A stretch of 64,000 nt of DNA from the NCBI RefSeq assembly GCF_040712315.1, contig NC_134015.1, positions 43,793,464 to 43,857,463 on the forward strand, given 5' to 3'. This DNA comes from Castanea sativa. Taxonomy: Eukaryota > Streptophyta > Magnoliopsida > Fagales > Fagaceae. The notes beneath the pieces were generated by a model. The model did not search any database. It was not told the DNA's origin and was given only the letters and a program-made list of their open reading frames with translations. Position numbers and translations under genes: made by a program. Shown piece by piece: positions 31,765-44,744 of this stretch. Numbering within the stretch: position 1 is the stretch's first letter; every line of letters starts with the position of its first letter.

Positions 31765-34690
31765 TTTGAGTGATTTGTGATTGGAACTCATTGCAGACAC
31801 AACATATGTGCTACAACCAAAATTTTGAATTCCATTCTATTTGGAATGGCCATTTTGTTTCGGGCCTTTCGGCACAACTAAATAAGTGAACTTTAAAAAC
31901 ATATTTCAATGGCATGTTCATGAATATTTTGAAAAAGTGGACCACACATTCTGTCATAAACAACGTATCTTGTGTTTCGGTTTCTAAAATATTGTTCTAG
32001 AAAAATGGTGTCAAACGCACATCTTTTGCATTATATTAAGTTCCCTAAAAATAGTTTTCCAATCCAATTTTTTGAAAACTATTTACATTGTTTTGGAAAA
32101 AAAAAAACATCAATGTTTATACAAAACAAGTTATTTATGAGTTTTTAATATTTTATGAACATTTGTGCTATGTCTTTATATGTTTTAAATCTTTTTATGA
32201 ATTTATGTTGGTCAATGAGATGGCTTGACTATGGATTTCTAATAAAGTTATTGATATATATAGGTATAGACTGATATCCAAGTATTTGATTTTAGTAGTT
32301 GAATCAAATTGGAAATTTTATTATATACTTGCTATTGCACCTTCCGTATACATTTCATTTTAAAATTATGTTTTTGAGGTCGCAAAACACAATTTCAGTT
32401 GTGACAATTTCATATTTTTAACTAAAATTGTGTGACAGTGTGTGTAAGTGATTGTGTAATACGGAGAATCTGAACCTTCTTTCATTTAATAACCGTTTGT
32501 CTTTATATTCAAAGTTAAAGCATCTATTATATTTCTATCAAATAGACTTAAAGCAAAATTTGGATAACAATTAAAATATACTGGTCCACTATGTAAACTT
32601 GTTTCCATCATGCCTAAGAGTGAGTCATGAAATCTTAAATGTTGCATGCAGTTTTGGTATTGGCGTGTGACTGTATTTTCTTATCTCATCCTCCTTCCCT
32701 TATATATAAATCTATGTGTGTGTTCTTCAAAACAAAAAAAAAAATCTTAAATGTCTGTCATCTCTTAAACAAAGTAAAATACTTGTATTTAAGGTTTTTG
32801 TTGTTAATGGCTTTACAGCCACTTGAACTAATCCAATATGTAAAAAAGGCATATTTTTCTTTATGTCGGGTAATGGAGTCTGTCCAAAATAATTGAATTA
32901 TTTCATATTCATTAAATAAAGATTAAGTTTTTTCAACAGTTTTTATAGTGTAATCTGTCATGAAATATAACTTAGAAAATGAAATTTGTCGGTAGATTTT
33001 ATTAGTTTTTTTAGTATATAGAAAAGATGATAATAAAGATGACTTAATAAAGCTAATTGAAAAAACAACACAAAAAAAAAAAAAACCCAATAGATATAAT
33101 GCAAAAGAAGTTAGATATGATAGAAATAAAAAGAGAAAAATGTATGATAAGAAAAGGAATAGTAAGAAAAGAGATAGAAAGAATAGAAAGATAAAATAAT
33201 AGTACTCTAAAGATAGCTAATAAAGAAATTAGTTCAATGGAAACAATACGAAGAAGTTAGACATGATAGATATGGAAAGATAAAAAAGTATAATAAGAAA
33301 AGAAAGACTATTATTAATTTATTACTCTAAATCAAAACGGTCTCTAGCTTAGAATTCAAGGCATTGACTACTACAACAGTAAAATCTCAAGTTTATTTTT
33401 ATTTTTATATTTATTTATTTATTTATTTTTTGCCGTCATGGCAATTTTACCTGAGATTCCATCTTACTGCAGTTTATCTGGCTTTCACACCTCACTCTTT
33501 CTTTATGTATCCATTTTATTTAATTAAAAAAAAGGGTATCACAGTCCTCTAACCTCAACATGTTGCCCCCGGCTAGCTTAACATGTTGTCTTTCTTTGCA
33601 TTTGTATGCAAAGTTCTATAAAATGATAACCCAGAGATATGAACTAATTATTTTCGTACGAACATAAAATGTGCACCTAATACACTCAACAAAAAAAGGA
33701 GGAATTTAATCCCAATAGACAGCAGTAATAGTTAGTTGTGTTGACAAACTTTACCTGACTAATAATGCTTGGTGTGAGGCTTGCCTCCCTAGTTCACACA
33801 TTGCAAACATGATTAGAAATTGTCTCCATATTAGGACAAAAAATGAAAACTTCAACTTGTATATATAACCATCATCAAAATACAAAGAGAAATTTAATTG
33901 ACTAGAGACTAGAAAGGGATTTGGATGGCGATTTTAGTTCAAATGAATTTAATTGCAGGTGCGATGAATGGTACAGTGGATTGACGAGTTAGGGAGGTTT
34001 TGTCAATTTATAGAAGCTTTTTAAAGGGTCAACGAAAGGATCATAGGACTGTTGTAGAAGCTTTAGGAGGAATATGCTGGTGGGAAATTGGCAGCATTGA
34101 AGTTATGAAAAGGAACTACAAGCGAATATCTTATAGACAAGAGCCTTTGTCATAGCATTATACTTTTCTTTAATGAGAGTGATTGCAATGGCAGGATGCA
34201 AATGTATATTCTCCCAACTTGTTTTCAATTGGTCTAGTGGAAATCTCTTGAAGATGAGGTGATTGAGCTGTCATATCTCATTCTTTTGGTTAGGAAGAAT
34301 AGGGTGATTTAGCCCTCTTACATCAACATTTTGTCCTTCATCAAGATAAGAAGTAGAAAAGAAAACAAATTTTGTTTTTTGATAAGTACTGTTAGTATAT
34401 GTACTTTGACACTGAAGAATCATTCAACATAGAAATGCAGAGCAGCCCAAATTGGTGATTTATTCTTTCACCAAAACAAGTCTATTATATACATATGAAA
34501 TAAGGAAACAAATTTCATGGGAGTAAATAATTTCATATCTACATACTTTGATGCTAAAGCTCAACTATAATGTGTGATTTATATGACAGATGATGCATGT
34601 AACTAGCCACCAGCTCTGCAAACAGGGAAATATATGGGTACCATGCCTAGTAGCCCAAATTGTGAAAATAAAAATGAGCTTCCTATCAAC
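31765..34690. other. Intergenic between PYRD and the bestrophin-like pseudogene
   Basis: AT-rich DNA. 32640-32745 is a partial inverted copy of the repeat at 23880-24380 (minus strand AGGGAAGGAGGATGAGATAAG). 33060-33310 is purine-rich on the plus strand, with a degenerate direct repeat (GAAGTTAGATATGATAG at about 33110 and GAAGTTAGACATGATAG at about 33254). No gene, tRNA or element end is supported. The first few hundred bases should be the PYRD 3' UTR. Confidence 0.4.
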
Positions 34691-37619
34691 CTAAGAAGTA
34701 GGACGACCATTTGGTGAGTGCTCCTTAGAGTGGCTTCTTATTTTTGCAGTCAACTGAGCTTGAATTATTTTGTCACTTGCGATTGCTTCCTGAATGTTGT
34801 TGTGAACCAGCTTGCAAAGCTCATCCAGTGCCAGCATTGGAAATGGCTCTTCAATAAGAACACCAACCTACAGAAATCAATTACCATCATATCAGAATAT
34901 GGAAACTGTTTTTTGTTTGCAAAATATGCAACAGCTTGTGTAGCCACTTGGTGACACAAAGCAAATACATGCGACAGCATTTTTAATTCATTTGAGAGAG
35001 AGAGCATGTTGCTGAACACTATACATGAGCCTTCACTTCTCTTTTTCATTTTATACTAAAATTGAAATTCATTAATGGGTTTTTTTTCTGAAGTGCCCTT
35101 GCCACATCAGTCATGTCAGGGATGAATGATTCAGTCATAAAACATTGGAATTTTCTATAATAATAATAATGAGAGTAGAAAAACTGGGAACGAGATTTTT
35201 TAGTAAGTAGAAAAACTGGTCAAAAAATCCAGATTTGGTCTTTATATTCAAAATATTGGAAAGTGAATATCACACGAGAATAACTGAATAAGGACAAAAC
35301 CATTTCTTCTGGGTCATTTTCAAATTTGAAACATGTTTGTTAATTGTATATTTCCTTAAAGTTCTATGATTCAAAGTAGTATTTCCTATTGCTTTACTAG
35401 CACACATAAACAAATACAATCACATGCATAATAAGGCAGACAGAAGCAATACATACTTCTTCTATGCAGAACAAAGAAGCAGCACTCATGAAAGTAGCGG
35501 GAATCACGATCCAATGGAAATCATCCCAAAGTATGATAGGAAGAGTGAGATGCCAGAGGACTAGAAACCTTGAGGTCAAGCGAGTGTAGGACAGGGGGAT
35601 GGGGATACCCAAAAGTTGTTCACAAACACCAATTCCTTCATGGAAACCAGAGATCTTTGACTCTTGCATTACATTTGGAAAACTACAACCTGAATAAAAA
35701 TATTTTACACAATGCACATAATTTCGGTAGTTTTGAGCATGTATTGGCATATAGAAACATTATAGTTTTAATGTAAATGTTTCTGGAAAGCTTCAAGAAT
35801 GTACAAATTGCATAAATGTTTATACTTGATACTAGTGACTTTTGATTCCTAATATTCCGCAGATTAAGAATCAAAAGTCCACCAATTTTACACCTGATTT
35901 TCTATAAAAAAAATATTTAATTTAATTTACACTACTGTGTAACCATTATCCAACTTTTTGGAATGGAATAAAATAACCAAAAAAAAAACCCTGGGATTAC
36001 TTTTGGAAACTCTTAGATACCCCAAGAAGGGAATTACCAGTGCATTTCTCCTTGATTACTCCAACTTTAGCATCTGGAGGCTTTGAGAGATGAACTCAAT
36101 GATGCAACGTGGCCGATGCTTTGAATTGAGTACTATTGCAAGATCATCTACTTCAAGCACATTCTGGAGCTCTTGCCTAACATCTAAGCCATAAATCACA
36201 TGACACTGCACTAAAACTGTTCACATCAGTAAGTTTGTGTCACCAAGCTAAACCTGACCAAATCACATTCTCCAAATTACTGAAAGAAAAAAAAAACTAA
36301 AAACATTAAGCCTTTTCCCAGCATATCATATTACTCAGGAAAAAAGAAGAAAGAAGAAGAAGAAGTCATCACTCATCACAAAACTCTCATCCTCCATTTT
36401 GTTGCACCAGTACATTACTTGCTTCAAAATTCAATTTAAAACATTAGTAAAGCTTATTAGGCTACCACCTACCAACCACTTCTCCAAGACATTTGCAAAA
36501 ACGAGAGTTTTGTGCACTAATAAGAGGGCGTTTGGATTCCACTGAAGCTGCGTCTGCGTTTTCAGTTTTTTTTTTTTTTTTTTTTCCTCCAGCCGCAAGT
36601 GTTGACCCAATCTTCTGTGAACAGTGCATTCGTGCACTGTTCACGAACCCACAAATTTCACTTTTCAGCAACTTTTTCATTAAAAATGGGTCCCGCGGTA
36701 CTATTCACACATTTTAAAATTATTTTGTTACAGTGTTTTCAGTTTTAAATAAGCTTATCCAAACTAATTCTACAAGATGTTTGGTAATGTAATAGACACT
36801 GTAATGTAATAGTTATTCCCATGGTTTAGTTATTCTTTAGTTTGGTTATGTTTTTATTACAAGGAATAATCATTCCTTATAAATAACTATTCTTCAAAAT
36901 GAGGAATAATTATTCCTCTTTAAAAGGTTATATTAGTTATTCCTTAGTAATGTAATAACTTCAAAACTTAATATATTTTCAAATAAACAAACTTTCCATA
37001 TACATCTAACAATTATAAAAATTATAAAATTATAAAAAATAACACATACCTCTTTTAAATTTAAAAATAACAATTTTTAAGGAAATATAATTGTATGAGT
37101 AAAAAATTTCCTAAAATAAATTTTAAATTTCATTCTAATGTTATACCTCACAACCAAACTAACATTGGAATATGATTAGTTATTATATTAAAACACATTT
37201 TATTCTTACTAATAAATATTATAATTCTTATCGTAATCCTTATTTAGTATACTAAACGTACCTAGCTAAGCACCGACTTTTTTTAATAGACCTACCTTCT
37301 AATTAAGTACAAATTCAAATACAATTACTTCTTTCCTTCACTAAGCTAAAACAGAAGCAAAATATCATACCAAAACAAGCAAATTAAACAGAGAATGTCT
37401 ATCACTAACCTTAAGCGCAACCGGAAATGCCATAATGGACTGCAAAAGCGCCTTCTTGAGCGGCGCATTGACTGAATTCTCAACCCCAGAAATCACCTGC
37501 CTCGCCAAATCATTCGTCCCGGCAATCACTTTCATCCACGCCTTCCTGCCCTCCTCGAACCTCGAGTACGAAGCCTCCGTCCTGAACACCAACGCCGGTG
37601 CTGTCAACTGGTACGGCAA
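34691..37619 (-). pseudogene. Chloroplast bestrophin-like (VCCN family) pseudogene
   Basis: Four exons are visible on the minus strand: 37410-37619 (LPYQLTAPALVFRTEASYSR), 36038-36205 (CHVIYGLDVRQELQ and HRPRCIIEFISQSL), 35457-35660 (FHEGIGVCEQLLGIPIPLSY and WHLTLPIILWDDFHWIVIPA) and 34691-34867 (EEPFPMLALDELCKLVH, ending PTS). All are bounded by GT-AG introns. The family (Arabidopsis VCCN1-like) forms voltage-dependent thylakoid chloride channels. The copy is dead or partial. Exons before LPYQLT are absent with a stop just upstream, a few residues after TAPAL are missing, and exon 36038-36205 has an in-frame TAA after LKLE where a Glu codon is expected. Confidence 0.85.
36524..36764. mobile_element. 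Probable MITE inside the bestrophin-like pseudogene
   Basis: The left end AGGGCGTTTGGATTCC and right end GCTTATCCAAACTAA share an inverted TTTGGAT core. The interior has a poly(T) run, the palindrome GAACAGTGCATTCGTGCACTGTTC and ATGGGTCCCGCGGTACTATT, a pattern I recall from dispersed non-coding repeats in tree genomes. It lies in the intron between 36205 and 37410. The stretch 36775-37263 may be a second decayed MITE. Confidence 0.45.
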
Positions 37620-38170
37620 TGTGGAGGCCCATTAGCTTCTCAGCCATTTGAAATAAGGATCTGTAATGGATGCCCATTAGCCCCATCCCAATCCACTAGG
37701 CCCAATAGCAAAAAGCCTATAAAAATTAAATCCTCAAGTTGGGTTGGCCCAAATTCTTTACATTTTACCTTTTATGTGACACACAAACACAAATATCAAG
37801 AGATTTTTATTTTTCTTCAATTTTGAAAAAAACATATCAAGTTCACTTTGACACGTATCTATGTGTGGTACCATCACATGAAAACAAAAAATCTTCCTTT
37901 TTTTTTTATATTATCAATCTAGTCCTTTTCTCTTTCCTAAAAAAGTTTTTTAAAAAAAAAACCCACACTTTGCTCCACCTAATCTTGTATCTCCCTGACT
38001 CCCTCCTCGCTCTCAACATCATTAGCAAGAACACTCAGAGACAGTTCACAACGTGTGAAAAAATCAAAAACCAAATACCCTCCGCAACTTTTACTAGGGT
38101 TTCGTAAAAGTACCAAACTCAATTTCCCATTTATCAAACACACACACACACACACACACAAATTTAATTA
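37620..38170. promoter_or_regulatory. 5' flank of the ALB3-type gene
   Basis: About 550 bp separate the truncated head of the bestrophin pseudogene from the ALB3-type start on the opposite strand. It holds AT-rich DNA, a pyrimidine-rich patch at 37960-38010 that is likely leader, and a (CA)n array at 38138-38160 ending 10 bp before the ATG. No TATA box could be fixed. Confidence 0.4.
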
Positions 38171-41100
38171 ATGGGCACAGCCATTTCACCGTACCTAGTC
38201 CTAGCTCCCTTTCCGGTCCGGACCACCACAACCTCGAACCCTCTCTTTCATCGGACCCAATCTTACAACCCTCTTTCAGTGTCCCTTCCCAAACCTTATC
38301 TTCGGGGCTCCACCGCCGTGGCCCGGTTCGGGTTCAAGCCCGGGCTATTCCCCGACCCGGATAGCAACGCGATTGCCGAGCTGCTCGGTCGAGCCGAGAG
38401 TATCCTTTACACGCTCGCGGACGCCGCTGTTTCGAGCTCGGATACAATTAGCTCCACTACCAAACAGAGCAATGATTGGCTCTCTGGAATCACGAATTAC
38501 ATGGAGACTGTCCTCAAGGTATGTTTTTTTTTTTTTTTTTTTTTGTTTTCTCCAAGAATTTCGGATTTCATTAAACGACAACGTGTTTTTATGTCTGCGT
38601 TTTTTTTTAAGGTTTTGAAGGATGGGCTATCGACTTTGAATGTTCCGTACTCATATGGGTTCGCTATAATACTACTCACTGTTCTTGTAAAAGCTGTTAC
38701 ATTTCCTTTGACTAAGAAACAGGTACTAAAATACTAATTCTATTATTAGTTACTCCAAAAATATCTTTTTATTTTATTGTTTGGTTATTTGAATTGGCAA
38801 ACTGTTTTTTAATTTTATTTATGTTGTTGAGTGAAGGTGGAATCAGCAATGTCGATGCGGTCTTTGCAACCTCAAGTAAAGGCAATTCAGCAACGGTATG
38901 CTGGGGATCAGGTTGAAAATTTTGTCTTCTCTATCATCAATATGTTAACTACTATTGCTTCTGTTAACTTAGTCACATCGATTTCAATGTTACTTGCTGT
39001 CAAAGTTAATAATTTTGCATCGGACTTGGGATTAAAATTAACTGTTTTGGCATTGAACCATTTTTGAAATTTTATGGATTAGTTTCGTATAATTGATGTA
39101 ATTGAGCTCTCATGTGTAGTTTTTTTTTTCTTTTTTTTCTTTTTGGGTTTAATTCAAAAATGTAATTTGACTAATATTAGGGATCGAAGATTTCTTGATC
39201 GACAAGCGATGACTTTTTGAATGACCAGCACTGATGCTTTTGTTTACCTGCAGGAAAGAATTCAACTTGAAACGGCTCGATTGTATAAACTAGCTGGTAT
39301 AAACCCACTAGCAGGTACTGATGTTGTATCTTGCTTTAGCTTGAATATACTAATGTTCAGCATTTTTAATAATTTGTTGTTGATGAGTGGTAAAGTTTTG
39401 GATATGTTTCTGTTCAAGAAATTCAGCGTTTGGACCTTTGGTTTGGTTACAGAAATTTGTATACAAGAATGGGTTCTAAATTATGTAATTACCAAAACCA
39501 CGTTGCCATGCGGGCACTTTGAATGATCTTTTGATGAAATTCTAGCAACTTTTGGCTCCAAATCTATTATGGTCATGGTGAAGAAGTAGTTGTTTTGGCA
39601 ATTGTTGGAACATCTGTTTTGTAAAATATTCTTATCATCACTAGCAGAAGGAGAATATTTTTGGGGGGTTGAGGTTAATTTAAATAAATTAAGGCTTTAT
39701 TGATTTCAATCCTGACTACAATTGTAACACTTGTAATTCAATCCCTGGTTCTTGTGACGTATTTCTTCCTTCAGCTTCTTGATTGCTAAGTTGGTGGTTA
39801 TTTCCTTTGTGCCAGGGTGCTTGCCTACACTGGCCACAATACCAGTATGGATTGGACTCTATAGGGCCCTTTCAAATGTGGCAGATGAGGTAAAATGTTC
39901 TTTCAGTTGATTCTTGATAGGTAACCTGTGGTAGCTTTTGCTTTCTCCCACATCTAATTGAATGCTTGTGCCTAATATTAAAGGGACTCCTTACAGAAGG
40001 CTTCTTCTGGATACCCTCCCTGGCTGGTCCCACCACCGTTGCTGCTCGGCAAAATGGCAGTGGCATCTCTTGGCTTTTCCCTTTTGTAGTAAGTCTCTTC
40101 ATTCCAAATCCAGAAACCCCAATCGTTTTTCAAAAATTTTGTTAGAAATTGTATTATGTACAGTCCTTGCAAGTTTTCCACTGAAACCAAGCTGCTATTT
40201 AGTTTACAAGCTGGATGATAATACAAATTTCACCAGATAAAGACTCAAGCGGTGACATATGTTTTTCATGCCCATTCTCATCCATGTCAAATCTTTTATG
40301 TGCAGTTAATAATTTGATTGTTGTATCATTTTGTGTTAAGTTGATATTTCTGACAGCTTGTATGAGATACTTAATTGCTATCTATCTTAAATGCTGTGAA
40401 TTAATTTCCTTTATTGGTTACTTTTTGTTTTCTTAGGATGGTCATCCACCCCTTGGATGGTCGAATACCTTGGCTTATCTTGTCTTGCCCGTGTTGCTGG
40501 TTGCCTCACAGTACATTTCTGTCCTAATTATGCAGTCATCACAGTCACAGGTCAGTCACTTTCCAGGTTTTATTAGCACAATTAAATTCAAACGTAACTA
40601 GTTGTACACATTTCGGGTTGTATGAACAGTGTATTTTCCTCTTTGCTCTAAATAGGGCTCAGTCATTTGTTAAACACAGGCTATCATTTCTTGTATTTTT
40701 AGTAATTGGTCTTTGATGCGATGGCCTAGCTATTTCAGTCAGTTGCTTCATATTACCCTCTATTAATGCTGCCTCTATCTAGCATTTTATAATTTACTAA
40801 TACTGCAATAAATATATGTACTTGTAAAGAAATCCAATAAAGCAAGAGGACTGTTAGCCAGATTCAATAATTTTTGTCTTTAGATGTGCGTCCAAGATGG
40901 TTAAACATGCAAAAACATCACATTTGGTATTATCATATGCCTATGTGCACTGCCTTTTTATTTTGCGTATATGGTTTTCTTCAGTCACTTGAAAGAAGGA
41001 AATCATGATGCTATGCGGTATGATATACATATGTATGGTACCTTGTTATTGTAAGTTATAACTAGAGTTTCATTGTAAATGCTACTCATTGATTTTACTG

Positions 41101-42289
41101 CTCATTTTATTTGTATGACATTGTAAGCTTTCACCTTTTTTACATAACTCTTACCTCCCTGTCTGAGGTTATTATTTATTCATCATTTAACATGTGTTAG
41201 TAAATTTCAGAGTAATGATCCCAACATGAAGACTTCTCAAGCAATAACAAAATTCCTTCCTTTATTGATTGGTTATTTTTCACTCTCAGTTCCTTCTGGT
41301 TTAAGCCTATATTGGTGAGCATACCTGAAAACCCTTTTTTTTTTCAAGAAAAAACTTATTTCTCTATGTATATTTTTGTTTTTCATATCATAGTGTTGCC
41401 TATGTTTTCTCAAATATTTCAGTTATACTTATGCAGGTTTACAAATAATATATTGAGCACCGCACAACAAGTATGGCTACAACAGTTAGGGGGCGCAAAA
41501 AATCCGGTGGGGATATTTACTGAAGATGTCATCAAGGAAGAGCAAATCCAGAATCAGAAGTCAATTTCTGAATTACAAGTACTTGCCACCAAAACAGAGG
41601 AGAGACAAGAAGAGAAGTTGACATCAGCAGGGCCTCGTCCTGGTGAAAGGTCAATAATGAAACCTGTCATTCTTCATAAGCATTTTGAGGTTAGTGTTTG
41701 TAGTCTTAATCTGCCTTTATATTCCAGATTTAAACAGCTAAAGGAGCAAGAGGCAAAAAGAAGACAACAAATAGAAGAAGAAAAGAAGAAAGCTGAAGAG
41801 GCAGCGGCTAAAGCAACTCAAATAGCCAATGAGGGACATGAGAGAGAAGCCACATTACTTGAAAGAGAAAATGGGGCTGCAGCTGACTCGGTTGTTGAAA
41901 ATAATGAAAAGGTTCACTCTGTGACTACGTTTCATAATTCTTCCAATGTTGAAGTTGTTGTAAATGGTGATTCATCTGGTCAGGACTCAGAGGAAGATCA
42001 GAACATGACTTCCACGTTTAGGATGGAAAATGAAGTTTCTGCCAATTCCAAGGTTGATGGGAGTGATGGGCAACGATCTTATGAAAATGTGGAGAAGGTA
42101 TTCTAGTAAGCTTTGAGATATACAGTGTGAATCATGTTTATTATAGGTTGCGCAATGCATAAAGAAATGTTCACTGCATGCTGGTTTTATTCTAGAATGT
42201 CCCATTAACCTTTTTCTATTCCTGCTACTTGTGCTTAATAGTTTTACTGTTTGTAACTGTGGGCTGCTTCTTTTTTTCAGAGAAAGTAG
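38171..42289 (+). CDS. ALBINO3/ALB4-type thylakoid membrane insertase (YidC/Oxa1/Alb3 family)
   Basis: Eleven exons join in frame to 527 codons plus stop: 38171-38518, 38612-38722, 38837-38911, 39254-39314, 39816-39889, 39984-40088, 40437-40550, 41211-41314, 41437-41649, 41728-42097, 42281-42289. All introns are GT-AG. Exon 1 gives a transit peptide and acidic lumenal lead. The Oxa1 domain starts with YGFAIILLTVLVKAVTFPLT and continues NPLAGCLPTLATIPVWIGLY, DGHPPLGW and FLPLLIGYFSLSVPSGLSLYW. The C tail has RFKQLKEQEAKRR and a Lys/Glu-rich helix. The family inserts light-harvesting and other proteins into thylakoids, ALB3 working with cpSRP43/cpFtsY. ALB3 versus ALB4 identity is not settled from memory. 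The last exon codes only Arg-Lys; an alternative lies at 43496. Confidence 0.93.
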
Positions 42290-42620
42290 CCAGTGTTGTC
42301 TGTATTAACTGAGTTCATGTAAGTGTATTTAAGGGGGAAAAGAGGGAGGGAAGGGGCAAGTCATGGTTTGTCATATGTCCCAATTGGATGTGACTTAATG
42401 TTGTTCACTGCCTGCTGCATTTATTTTACTGCGCCCCATTAACCATTGTCTATTTCTGCTACTTGTGCTTTTAGTCTTACTGTAGGGAACTGTGGGTTGC
42501 TAGTTCTTCTCAGAGACAGTAGTCGGTGTAGTCTGAATTAATTTAGTTCATTAATGTATTTAAGAGGGAAAAGAAGGAGCTCATGAATTGTCATATATCT
42601 CATTGCATGTGACTAGAGTT
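42165..42620 (+). repeat. Tandem duplication of the ALB3-type terminal exon region
   Basis: Two copies of about 230 bp lie head to tail. Shared landmarks are CCCATTAACC, CTGCTACTTGTGCTT, AACTGTGGG and GTATTTAAG. The first copy has CAGAGAAAGTAG at 42278, the terminal exon acceptor and stop. The second has CAGAGACAGTAG at 42511, offset 233 bp. The second copy could also serve as an acceptor and would code Arg-Gln before the stop. Confidence 0.85.
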
Positions 42621-42708
42621 TTTTTTAAGAAAATCAAAGGGCAACCCAACTAAAGTTAGACTAGAGTTGAACTTCACCAGTGAAATACATCAATATATAT
42701 AAAATATA

Positions 42709-42922
42709 TTTTTGATGACGAGGAACCTCAAGAGACCATGCAGTGCACTGTGTCTTTTTACTTGGTTAGGTACATCACACAGATCAGGTAAGCCATTGGC
42801 TTCGCCAATGGGACGTGGCCCCTAGAAATTGTTGGCACCCAAGGGAATTTGAACCTTAGACTTGGAGGGAGCATACCACCAAGACCAAGGCCTTGATCAC
42901 TTGAGCCAACTCCTAGGGGTTA
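42709..42922 (-). mobile_element. tRNA-derived SINE, minus strand
   Basis: On the minus strand the element starts AACCCCTAGGAGTTGGCTC, with an A-box-like TTGGCTCAAGTGATC. About 60 bases later it has a B-box-like GGTTCAAATTCCC. It ends with CCTCGTCATCAAAAA. The size (about 214 bp) and box spacing fit a plant SINE. Target duplications are blurred because both flanks are ATATAT-rich. It differs from the SINE at 7690. Confidence 0.8.
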
Positions 42923-43495
42923 ATATATATTATAACACCTAATAACTATTTTTGGAAGAAGTTTTTTGATACATCCATTGTTGGATTACGTTGTCTTCTT
43001 AATCCCTCTATATCTGCCAAATATCAAGATGATTGGGAGAACAATCACAATTTCATTTATAAATTTGTTAAATTTCAAGTTCGTTGTATTTTAAGATTAT
43101 ATGCAAAATATGAGTTTATGGATAGAATAGTAAATGACATCTGATCGATACAAAATTTGAGGTGTGGTAAGACTGACACGCTGTATAAGAGTTTGGAACA
43201 TGCTACTGGCTTGCATCTGTGCATGGTAAACAATCTTGTAGTTATACTTCATCAGCTTCTTGGACTTGATTCTTCTCTGAAGGCTAGGTCAAGTTTGATT
43301 AAACCATTTCTTCCCCCCCCCCCCGGAACACCCTTTTATCCTTTATCCTTTCGGGTCTCATGAAAATGGGTTGGGGGGGGGGGGGGGGTGTGTTTAACAA
43401 ATTGAAACTGAGTAGTTTTATGACTATATCTGTTATTGCTATCAGTTTTTAACCTACTTTCTTATTATGCCATTGGCAAATTGTCAATATTCCAG

Positions 43496-43579
43496 GAAAC
43501 AGCTGAATTATACAGTACTACAACGACTAAAGATAACAAGCTCTCTGGAGAAGACACGCATCAAGCTAGAAGGGAATGA
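43496..43579 (+). other. Possible alternative 3' terminal exon of the ALB3-type gene
   Basis: An acceptor TATTCCAG at 43488-43495 is followed by an open stretch beginning ETAELYSTTTTKDNKLSGED and ending TGA at 43577-43579, 27 codons. It is in phase with the donor at 42097, so splicing there would replace Arg-Lys-stop by a longer hydrophilic tail. If used, 42098-43495 is an intron holding the duplicated exon, the SINE and the C/G homopolymer runs. Composition looks protein-like, but no transcript evidence is available. Confidence 0.5.
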
Positions 43580-44741
43580 TCAATCAAAAGAGGGGGGGGG
43601 GGGGGACTTTTGTTATGATGGTTTCAGTATAACAAGATTTGGCAAGCTTAGTTATTTATAAGCTAAAGTATAATAGGGACAGCAGCTTGTGATACAGTTC
43701 TTGCCCTGGCAGAAGCACACAGCTTATCAATTATCTATTCTGCATCCATGGTGGAGGTCTGTGATTAATCAGAGGTATATAATTCTTTGGGAGATGAATG
43801 CCTGGATCAGTGGAATTTTGGTGGTTCTGTGTTGCTGTAACCTGAACTTTAAAGTAGTAGTAGTCTGCATCAGTGCTTTTTCGTCCTCTCAGCATTTCTG
43901 GGGCATTATGTATTATCTGTAACAACAGGAAAGTAAAACACAGGTTCTCTCTCTTTTTCCTTTCTTGGTTCTCTCTTTGGAAAAGGAAAAGGAATACAGT
44001 TTTCAGTGGGGCAGATGCCATAATTTCAGTGGCCCTCACATTGAGCTTGCTACTCTGTTTGGTCTTTGATCCTTTTTTTCCCGTTAAATCCACACATTAG
44101 TTACTTAGAAGATACTTAGTCGGAAATGATTGGTGGTGATAATTCTCTCCAGGTTCAATATATTTGAATGAGTGCCTAAATGTTTGCCTTTTTATATGAT
44201 GCTGGAACTGTTTCAGTATTTTTTCTAACTGAACTTTCAACAACAGTTACAGTTGAGATGTTAATTTAAGGTTTTAGGTGACCATTGAAATGGAAACTTT
44301 ACCACTTATAGTTCTCTTGAATGCCTGCTTGGATGAATTACATGATGTAAAAGTGTGTGCGCACTCGCTTGTGTGTTGCTCATGTCATTTAGCTATGGTC
44401 AGAATATTCCAATTGACAGGCAATTTGGTCTATGCTGTTTAATCGATGGCCAACAATTTCATCATTATTACTTTATAAGCGAGTGTTCTTTTTACCCTGC
44501 AAAATTCCAAATTAAGTTCTGGTTTTTTTAACTTGTGAAAACAAAAAATTGCTACAAAGATGGTTCAAGTTGGATTTGATGACTGCGACTTTAGTAACAA
44601 TTACCTTAAAGTAATGATATTTCTATGTTTATTTAATTGAGTCACCAACTTTGCTAAATTCTTCTTCTTCTTCTTCATTTATTTATTTATTTCTTTTTTG
44701 GATAAGTGCAATATTTGAAGATAAGTGTGATGCATTATGCA
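43580..44741. other. Probable 3' UTR or intergenic DNA downstream of the ALB3-type gene
   Basis: Mixed-composition DNA starting with a 14-G run (43592-43605). It could be a 3' UTR if the exon at 43496 is used. Open frames on both strands are short and unconvincing. A (TTC)n/(ATTT)n patch lies at 44662-44690. Confidence 0.35.
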
Positions 44742-44744
44742 TTA

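Noticed and set aside
33900..34330. Mixed-composition stretch that might be an exon
   Set aside because: All frames have frequent stops and no recognisable motif or splice arrangement.
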